Assembly: GCA_917880885.1 (NCBI GenBank)
Contig: OU862912.1
Span: 47,107,117-47,171,116, forward strand
Length of the DNA stretch: 64,000 nt
Direction of reading: 5' to 3'
From: Limnephilus marmoratus
Lineage: Eukaryota > Arthropoda > Insecta > Trichoptera > Limnephilidae
A model generated the notes under the pieces. The model was given only the letters and a program-made list of their open reading frames with translations. It did no database searches and was not told where the DNA came from. The translations under genes and the position numbers were made by a program. Of this stretch, positions 56,101-64,000 are shown one piece after another (positions within the stretch are counted from its first letter, which is position 1; the number at the start of each line of letters is the position of its first letter).

Positions 56101-59100
56101 ACTATAGTGTGTATTCTATTAATATTTGCCACCAGTTTAGAGGAGAGTTGGAGAGGAAATCAATCTTCGGGTTTTTTTCTTCAATGTCTGATTTAATTAC
56201 TAATAGGTACATAGACAGAATCTTTACGATCATCACTGAAAGACTGATAGGTAACGTATAAAAGTATGCAACGAGATACGTATTCTGTTTTGGTCTGAAT
56301 AGAAATCTTATTTCTCTTTACGAATGCAGACGATATTTTTGATACTATGACATTTAAGAGAGAAATAAGCAGTATTATCCAGTAAATTATCATATTTAGT
56401 TACATAATCCGAAAGGTATGCGTGGTATGGTACTTAACTAAGCGTTGTCTAGCTCTGTGGTGTTCCTCAAGGTCAATCATATGACTTTTGTCTGTTGAAA
56501 ATGAGATTAGAAATTCTTTTAGAAACATATTTCTGGGACGTTACGTTAACGTGGGTTACACAACTTTGGTAACCTGCACTTGGTTTCTTCACGTTATCTA
56601 TTTATCAAAGAAACCCCTTTCCCTTCAAATCAATTTAATGATGAACCATTGATTTATTTTAGTTTTAACCAACTTAGCGATATGACTCTAAAGCTGAAGC
56701 AAAGAAGACTACGCGTTAGTTTTGATTTGGAGGTTGTTTGTTCGTTTCCCACCTTTAGCAATAATGTATTTACGTAAATGTTTAAATCTGTGATGGATCT
56801 GTTGTTGCTGATTGTTGGAGCTCTTCGGAGGACTTTGATGGATAAATCCGATTTGACGTCTCTTACATTCGTTTTCGTCGCATTTAGTTTCGTTCACATA
56901 AAAAAGAACAAATAACAACATTACTTTCAAGTTCGCGTAAACCAGCCCACATTTAAGTGACTGGCGAATGTCGATGACTCGAGATTGCCTGTCTCAATTT
57001 AACGCTTCATTTCCCGCCAAGAATCGAATTTGTGTACAGAGAGACCTCTCGTCCGTTCGTGGCTCTCTTTGAATTTCACTTAACGCCCAGGGAAAAATGC
57101 TTCACTTTCAGTAATGGAGAAAAAATCATCTGATCCATTCAGACCACAGGCGCAAGCAACTATAATTGAATCGGGCAAAAACGCGTGTGCCAAAAAGTCT
57201 CGTACTGTACGTGCTATCGCGGTGGCTGTTTGAGGCTGCTAGCCCTGCCACCGCGTATTGTGCATTCACTCGGGTGGAACAATACGACAATATGTGGGAA
57301 AACTCTCATGGAAAAGTGAAAACAATAGCTGCCTATAAAATACTATATTATTTAGAAAAGATTTTCGTTCCCGGGGCAATTTCAAAATTGCTTGAAGTCG
57401 TATTCGTGTGGAAATTTCTTTTCATATTTTCTCTTTCGATACGCTTTTTTTTTTTTGAGAGATTCGTCTTACAGTCGGGTTGTTTTATTATATTTTTGTA
57501 CTGCTAGTGGTTAACAGTTCAGTCTTGGTAATAGTGTCTTCCTCTCCCTTTATTTACAGTGCAATGTTCTTTCTTCGACTAGAAAACTTAAATCACCATC
57601 GTCGACTTAGTACGCTTATTTTTTTTAGATTTTATCATTAGGTTCTAACAATGGCAATACCTACAAATTGCCCGTGCTTACCTTTTACTACTTTTTACAT
57701 TCATCGATTTTAAGGTATCAACAAGGTATGAAATGAGTATGTTACTAGACAGGACCAGGACTGCTGGTAGCAGCCAGCTGGGGTATGGGTTCGTCTTCCT
57801 TTGTATGCAGATGATTCAGCCTTAAGTACCAACTTGTCGATGGTACCAAAATAGTAGGAATATTACCAACCTTTAGTGGCAGCCTAACAACGTTGTTATT
57901 ATGCGTACATAATGTAAATATGTAATTAAAAAGCCACTAACATTCTTTAAAAATGTGGATTGCTAGTGTGATTACACAAGAAAGTACTTAGACTACGTCG
58001 GTGATAATTTTATTATTAGGTAGATATGTATTTATGCATGTTTCAGGGTTTTTCTACTGGTTAGTTGATTCTTGATTCACAATCATTATTTGTTGATTTT
58101 TAGATTAATTATTGTTCACGTCCTTAATCACAAACATCATGCGTTTTATTGTGACGCGCAGCAATATCAACAAATGATTCACGATGAAATGAACTTTGTA
58201 TTTCCTCGATAAGAATTATGCATTTTCCAATCATGTGGCGCTTCCTGGAGATAAGCCTTGTTCCAGTCACCACAAAGCATTATCATCACAATGTTATGAC
58301 AGTCACTTATCCTACCATTTGACGCAGTACACATTCTCCACTTATTCCTGGTGTTAGTATTGAGACCGATTTATAAATAATTTTAATTTAATTAATTTAA
58401 CTTTTGGTGTTATTATTAAATGTGAATAATTGCGGATTCATTTTAGGATCATGCGTGTTGTTTCGTAATACCGCTATCGTATTTATCTTAGCCTATTCGA
58501 CTGTGGACAGATCACGTAGGCGTGAAGTAATCAAGCATTATTCCGATATTCAAATATTATCTACTCTGGTTGGAATTCCGAAGGGACCCTGGCCGCTACT
58601 GCCGGAGGCCACTAGTGATATACCGAGAAAGTGCATAGTTGTCGAGAGTCGAGACCAGCCCGTACACGAACTGTTTGGTCCATTTAAATTCTCAACAGAT
58701 GTCGGGGAGAATGGCTGAAGGCCCCACGGGGAAATGGGGACTTTCACTGTTGTTTATCGGATGGCCGGTCCTTTGTGGGTGCCGCCCCCCTTCCAGCGGG
58801 CCCCGGGCCCTCGCGGACACCAACAACACTGGTCAGGTGGTCCCATTAGGAGGCACTTTCGACCACTGCCGACCACGCCAAGTGTTGGGCCTTTCATGGG
58901 TGTTCCGAATCGGGAAATTATACGTCGTTAAGTCAATTGCGTTGCTCTTCGATAGTAATAATGAACGACGGTGAATGATGAATCAATTTTGTGATTTATT
59001 TTGCAATCAAAGTGTGCCTGTTTTTTCGTGACTTTTTTATGCATTCAACGTGTACAATGACACCCTTAGTAAAAATATTATTTAAAAACACTTAAAGCAC

Positions 59101-59214
59101 TTCTCGGTAATTTAACGGGAAAACAAAATAGTCAATCGATAGCCAACCCAAAATTGCATATGCTTAAAGCTTTTCACAAATATTTTGTATCTTTAATCAT
59201 TGAAGACTATATTA
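53190..59214. other. 6-kb repeat-poor non-coding region
   Basis: I recognise no domain-bearing frame, tRNA or transposon with defined ends. Candidates examined include 55774-56085 (hydrophobic, no ATG, weak donor), 57166-57507 and 58404-58718; none has both splice sites and family support. Bases 58560-58930 form a GC-rich island unlike the surroundings. The region probably belongs to the upstream intergenic sequence or long introns of the gene at 60262. Confidence 0.4.
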
Positions 59215-59339
59215 TTAGCTCTATCGCAATCCAAAATTCGAAACAGAAAATTCAGAAAAGTTACGGTCGCATCTAGGAATTGAACCCAGAACTTTAGCTT
59301 TGCCGGGGCTCTGCTCTACCACTGAGCTAATTCGACCCT
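59215..59339 (-). mobile_element. tRNA-derived SINE (SINE-2), copy 1
   Basis: The minus strand reads TTAGCTCAGTGGTAGAGC (A box) and GGGTTCAATTCC (B box) within a tRNA-like cloverleaf head (about 59336-59265), followed by a short body with TTTTCTGTTTC. The anticodon stem does not fold well, so it is a SINE and not a tRNA gene. It forms an inverted pair with 59525-59660. Confidence 0.65.
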
Positions 59340-59524
59340 ATCCTCTTCGGTCATAACGTACTTCGATTAAGAACTGCCAACATCATCTTCATTTTCTTCG
59401 CATATTTTTATGGGCTGCTATCTTCATGTATTTATTGCGAGATTCTTCCAAACCTAATTGCAATCTGGATAGTGTCTTGATTAAATATATCCATTTTCAT
59501 TTAATGTGTGATATCTATTGACTT

Positions 59525-59660
59525 TTCTGAAAGTGAATTTCTGCTCAGTGGTGGAGCAGAGCGCCCGGCAAGGCTAAGGTCCTGGGATCAATACCCAGAC
59601 GCGACCGCATTTTTTATGATTTTTCTGTTTCAATTTTTCGATTGAGATTCGCTAATATTG
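59525..59660 (+). mobile_element. tRNA-derived SINE (SINE-2), copy 2
   Basis: The plus strand has GCTCAGTGGTGGAGCAGAGC and CCTGGGATCAATACCCAG, then GCGACCGCATTTTTTATG and TTTTTCTGTTTC. It is the inverted partner of 59215-59339, separated by about 185 bp. Confidence 0.65.
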
Positions 59661-59689
59661 TCTTCAAGTAACAACATATTACAATTTGA

Positions 59690-60150
59690 GGTTTTATTCC
59701 TACGTATTCAATTTGGGAGGCGGGTATGGGTATCGCCGCGCTGGAAACCATTTATTGGATAACCAACACCTCTACCATAGGTTACCCCAAGTGGACTCAG
59801 CAGAGGTGCCCGGGTTCATGGGGAGAGGTTTTGCCGGGTCTTGTCGGCGTATGCATCTGCATACCAGCTGCATAGCAGGCCGGATCGGGAGAGAATGGTT
59901 GAGGGAGTCCCTTTGACATCTCCAGCCGTACTCTCTCGGAACATCGCCTTGCACCGCAGTGGGAGGGATGGATTCATACGTCCATCACTCCTGGACATCT
60001 GACCCCCAGATTCCTACCCACCTTTAACATCCTTTTCCTTCCCAGAACTTTCCCTTCACACAGCATCCCCAAAGATGACATGGGCCCTGAGGGGAATTAT
60101 TTTCTTCAAGGCCTCCTGTGTGGAACTACTGTGAAAACAAAAAAAAAATG
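59690..60150 (+). repeat. R repeat copy 6 (plus orientation, A-tailed)
   Basis: Starts AATTTGGGAGGCGGGTATGG and runs through GCCCTGAGGGGAATTATTTTC to GGCCTCCTGTGTGGAACTACTG and an A-run at 60138-60149. It is the only copy on the plus strand and ends about 110 bp before the large host exon, inside its upstream intron. Confidence 0.65.
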
Positions 60151-60261
60151 GATTTTCCAACAATTATTATTAATGTTGTTTGCATACATGAGCATAGCCA
60201 TAGCGTAGATATTTGAAATCTGAATGAATAATAAGTTTAGTTATTTTTGTGCTTCTTTCAG

Positions 60262-63200
60262 GTGGTGCAGCAGCTTTCAAATCCTCGAGGAGGAACTACT
60301 GCCCAAGATGTTTTCCTGAGCAGCACCATGAGAAACAGCACCGATCCATCTCATCGAACCCTAGAAAAGAAACTCAACCATCACATCAAATCTCTCGTGA
60401 AGAAACCGCCGCAAACGTTTGGAAAAGAGAGCATATTCCACAAACTCATCGATCTGGGCGACAGTAAGAAAGAAGAAACCTACTCTTCCTCTCTAAAAAG
60501 AAATATCAAAATAGAACACATGAGGATCATTAATGAAATTCAGATTGCCAGTAAACCAACTGGAATAGATAATCTGCCCAATGCGAAAAATCTTTTAGGT
60601 GATATTCGTGGCCCTAAAGAGAAAAATGTGGCTGATAAATCGTTAAAAGATTACCAGGCGTCATTTCTTTACTCGGAAAGTATAAAAGCCTCTCTCCCTG
60701 AAAAAGGCGAAAAATTTAACAGTTTAAAAAGTAAGGGCGATGAAGGAAAAATGCCAAACGCAGCGCTTTCTAATTCCTTCTCGAAAAAGGTCAATGCAAA
60801 GTGTAAGCACGTCCATATGATGGAATCTAACAACACCGATTCCAGGGTAACTGGGGGAGGAACACATCCGAATCAGGATTTTGTGAATCCAAATCCTAAA
60901 CTAAAACTTTCCGAAAAGCATTCTCAAAACACAGCATTAACTAAGAAAAATTCTAAAGACCTCAATCCATCCCGAAAAGTAAGCTTTAAAATTAAAACTC
61001 CAGTTCACAGGAGGCCACTGTTAGCCAGCAACAAAGTGGCCACTTTGACGCAGAAATTCAACGAACTGATCAAAGTAAATGAAGATATTACTCAAGAATC
61101 TAAAATAACAATTATCAATGATAATATCAAAAATTATAAAAACAAAAATAGACATTGTAATGCGTCTTCACTTTCGTCTACCCTTCCTTCAAACGTAAAC
61201 GGGAAAATAAAAACCTATAATAAAATTTCAGTGAAACGGAGAACAAGTTTGAAAAGCAGATCTTCAAGTAATGCCTCCATTGATAAAGTGCCTCCAGAAT
61301 CTCCAATTGCTCATCGAAAATTAGCAAGAATTAAATCTGATTTACCAAAAAAGAAAAGTTCAATTAAAAAAAAAACTCATGATTTAAATAAAAAGGTAGA
61401 GTCTCCATATTCTACTAAATCAAATAGTACCATTGATATCAAAGACAAAAATGATACTGATACTTCAGAATCATTGGAATTGAGGAAACCTAAACATAGT
61501 GTAAAAAGAAAACCCAGTTTCAAAACATCTCCTACAAGACATTCTGTAAATGTGCGAGCTGCTATCCAAAAGTTTGAACATACCAAGCCAGAATTGTCTA
61601 TTGAAGATACCAAAACTATTTCTCTTGGTATTCAACCAATTATTCAAAATCTCAGTAGCAATGATGCATTGGATAAAAATAAAGCTTTGATTCCTGTCCA
61701 AAAACCTAAAATTCCTGAAAAGAAAATTAGTTTGTCGAAAACAAAAAATGTTGTCATACGTGATGGCAAACAAAAATTCAAAAGTATCAAATCAAATTCA
61801 CTAGATTTCCCAACAATAGATCCTGAGATAACCTTAAATGAAACGCTTCCAAAAGAAATTGTTACAGATCAAATTGTCAAGACAGCGAGTGAAATTAAAA
61901 CCAAAAAGGAATTTATCTATGACAAGGCAAAATTTTCTCAAGGAATACTGAACAAACCAAAATTGAAACTATCAAACACATCTGATATTTTAATTGATTC
62001 TTCTTCAACTTCCACGTTAGTAGAAATAATGGAAGGCATCGAAATAAAATTTATTGATGATGTCGATAAGGAGATTGCTTTAGAGAAGGAAACAAATATC
62101 ACAAATAGCAATGATGATAAACTTGACTCCCTTACTGAAGATGAAAAATTATACCAAGAAGTTAGTGCAAGAATTAAACCCAATGATTCATTCCTGTGGC
62201 GTAGCAATTCAAAACTGGATTTGATTCCTTCCAAAGAATATGAAATTGCAGTTGATTTGATTACTGAAGAAGATGATGACCTTTATGATGTTGTGGGACC
62301 TTCAACTGCTATTTTGAAACATGATTCAGAAAAAGAAATAAACACCCCGCAGGAGGAATCTATTCCATCATTTGAAATCTTGTTGAAAAAGGCAGATGAT
62401 TTATTAGATAACAAAAAGAGAGAAATTGCTGAAGACTTGAAAAAGGAAAAGATTTTTATCACTGTTCAAGATTTCTGCAATGAAGCATTTAATTTGAATA
62501 TCAAATCTGATGATGAAATTGTAGAAGCCATCAATGAAGTGGCGATAAACGACACGGAGAATATAATAAAACATGAATATCAACAAAATTTGGATGAAGG
62601 CTATGAACCGCTAGAGCCTTATAGAAATGATTTAACAGATTCGCAGAAATCTCTAGCTGAAGTTTCAAATAAATCTCACAATAAAAGTAATTGTCCCCTC
62701 CCCGAAGTTCCACAAGAAAAAGAACAGTTTTCATATAAATATTTGTTTGCTGAAAGCATTCTTACTGATGATGATCACTCTAGCAGTCACAGTTATGAAT
62801 ATTGTGCAAGTAAAAGAAATGAACAGCAGTTTTATAATAATGATAGTGATGATGATGGGTATGAGATCTGCTCTGCTCCAAAGGGAAATGCAAAAATCAA
62901 AACAGATCAATCCTTGATTCACACCATCTCTCCAAAAATAAATACAAGTTCCAAAGATGCATACTCCCCAGTGAAATCAAACAGTCCAACTTCTTCAATG
63001 GGATATGAAAAAATATCATCAATATATGAAAGTATCCCCTCAAAACCAACATCAGAACTACAATATAGTAAACACAATATAAACGATGATTCGCATTATA
63101 ATGATCATGATCATGGGATCAACTATGATGAATGTAACTGCGATGAAAATATTTATGATACCATAAAGCCATGTGATACAATATCAGAATCTAACTGCTA

Positions 63201-63536
63201 CGAAAGTATCCCTGGAAGTCCACACAGCGTTATAAAAATGAGGCACAAACAAAGCAACAAATATCTTCCCCAACTCTTGATCAAGTCCAATATTCCGTTT
63301 GACTCTATCTCAAACTTCAGCCAATCGTATGCCGGTTCCACAATATCAAGCGAGAACAAGACAAACAGTATCTATGGTCAAAGATCCATAGTAAGCTCTT
63401 GCTCCATCAGATCAGAGGCCACCATATACGGCCAGGCACCGAGTGAGATTAGTTCGAGTGACCGCAGTGATGATTGGGTGGACATGTCGGATCAAGATGA
63501 AACTATTGTGGACCCTTCTGATCCAAGCAAAATCAT
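60262..63536 (+). CDS. Large internal exon of an unidentified disordered host protein
   Basis: A 3,275-bp open exon bounded by acceptor TTCTTTCAG (ending 60261) and donor GTAAGT (63537). It encodes about 1,090 residues; the first in-frame Met is at 60328 (ACCATGA), so either coding continues from an upstream exon or translation starts there. Numbering follows the open frame from 60247. Residues about 30-470 are Lys/Ser/Asn-rich and basic (KPPQTFGK, SVKRRTSLKSRSSS, KKKSSIKKKT); later parts turn acidic. The C-terminal third has repeated tyrosine motifs: Y680 (LYDVV), Y786 (GYEPL), Y872 (GYEIC), Y920 and Y927 (GYEKISSIYESIP), Y970 (IYDTI), Y985 (CYESIP), then SIYGQ and TIYGQ. It ends SDDWVDMSDQDETIVDPSDPSK. 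No catalytic fold is visible. Such motifs suit SH2/PTB-binding adaptors or a disordered regulator head of a signalling protein (a RhoGEF is one unproven option). Confidence 0.85.
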
Positions 63537-63676
63537 GTAAGTTACCTGCAACGATACATATTAGTACTAATTTATAGTTTTCATTATGTTTAATCTCAAA
63601 TATCTGCCAAGTTAGACATTTAAAAAGCTTTAGGTTGCTTTGGCCTTTGATAAATAAATAATAATTCATCTTTCAG
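63537..63676 (+). other. Intron (140 bp, GT-AG)
   Basis: Donor GTAAGTTACC at 63537 and acceptor CATCTTTCAG ending 63676. It splits a codon after two bases; splicing removes the in-frame TAA immediately downstream of the donor. Confidence 0.8.
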
Positions 63677-63777
63677 AAAACGTGAGAGATCAAGAGGGAA
63701 GCGTAGTCCGGCTAGCTGGTCTAGGAAGGTGCGACACCAGTGGAATACGTCCCCTAAAAAATCTGCTGGTCCGGGCG
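63677..63777 (+). CDS. Next exon of the same host gene
   Basis: A 101-bp exon between acceptor (63671-63676 TTTCAG) and donor GTAAGT (63778-63783). Joined in phase it continues the open frame with a strongly basic segment, KRERSRGKRSPASWSRKVR then HQWNTSPKKSAGPG, and leaves one base for the next exon. Both splice signals are consensus and the frame stays open, which supports it. No domain identified; the basic stretch could be a membrane- or nucleic-acid-binding or localisation segment. Confidence 0.78.
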
Positions 63778-63837
63778 GTAAGTCAATATATTATTTATAA
63801 ACTTTTAGTCATAATAAGAACTAATAATATCAAATAC

Positions 63838-64000
63838 GAGGGAATTGTGAGCATTGAACTAGTAATATAAAAGACAAGGGAATTATTGTAAACATTGAAC
63901 TAATAATATAAAAGATAAGGGAATTGTGAGCATCGAACTAAGAATTTGAAAGACATGGAAATTGTAAACATTGAAGTAATAATATATAGGCAAGGGAATT
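63838..64000. repeat. 38-41-bp tandem repeat in the following intron
   Basis: Units beginning GGGAATTGTGAGCATTGAAC at about 63840, 63878, 63919 and 63957, and a further start at 63994, continue past the window edge. Spacing is 38-41 bp with several substitutions per unit. It follows the donor at 63778. Confidence 0.85.

Noticed and set aside
56459..56473. GVPQG codons suggesting a reverse transcriptase remnant
   Set aside because: The match is five residues long and the surrounding frame shows no other RT motif.
58404..58974. Frames of 65-111 codons across the GC-rich island
   Set aside because: Several overlapping frames on both strands. GC-rich composition alone explains them and no motif is recognised.
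60249..60467. Alternative +2 frame of 72 codons at the start of the large host exon
   Set aside because: It closes quickly, while the frame continuing for over 1,000 codons and joining in phase to the next exon is the coding one.
1..64000. CRISPR arrays, operons or bacterial defence systems
   Set aside because: The direct repeats found are minisatellites or transposon families. The window has GT-AG introns and eukaryotic retroelements and no prokaryotic gene organisation.

Overview
The window is AT-rich nuclear DNA from an arthropod, most probably an insect. The grounds are the mobile-element mix (Ty3/gypsy, R1-like and jockey/CR1-like LINE remnants, mariner, hAT, PIF/Harbinger-type and TTAA-flanked elements, tRNA-derived SINEs), GT-AG introns and scarce coding sequence. 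The order cannot be fixed from sequence alone; Hemiptera or Lepidoptera are possible. No prokaryotic genes, CRISPR array or rRNA are present.

Host genes are few. The only long host coding sequence is at the right edge: a 3,275-bp internal exon (60262-63536), a 140-bp intron and a 101-bp exon (63677-63777). Together they encode part of a large, lysine/serine-rich, probably disordered protein whose acidic C-terminal part carries repeated tyrosine motifs. A second probable host exon is tiny: an ATG at 8074 followed by 16 codons of signal-peptide character and a consensus GTAAGT donor at 8122.

The centre is dominated by a complete Ty3/gypsy LTR retrotransposon (16609-26190). It has two 1,297-bp LTRs that look identical, a 4-bp ACCG target duplication, intact gag, and an intact pol with protease, RT, RNase H and integrase catalytic residues. 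It must be a recent insertion and is potentially autonomous.

The rest is a patchwork of nested non-autonomous elements. Four copies of a ~710-bp TTAA-flanked element lie at 1-646, 27924-28627, 36638-37350 (inside a hAT element) and 39701-40412. Two further TTAA-flanked families sit at 11714-12267 and at 15241-15659 / 46133-46576. PIF/Harbinger-type elements with 3-bp duplications are at 1706-2727 and 38033-38481. hAT elements with 8-bp duplications are at 34306-35140 and 35944-37741. An internally deleted mariner with TA duplication is at 50101-51032. Two strong fold-back structures are at 3240-3600 and 40428-41727. An A-tailed dispersed repeat, called the R repeat here, recurs at least six times and is often the target of other insertions. 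LINE 3' remnants occur at 5.9, 7.3, 10, 14, 41.8, 44, 45.3, 49 and 50 kb.

From about 53.2 to 59.2 kb repeats are sparse. This is probably intergenic or intronic sequence upstream of the right-hand host gene. An inverted pair of tRNA-derived SINEs (59215-59339 / 59525-59660) and one R repeat lie just before its large exon.
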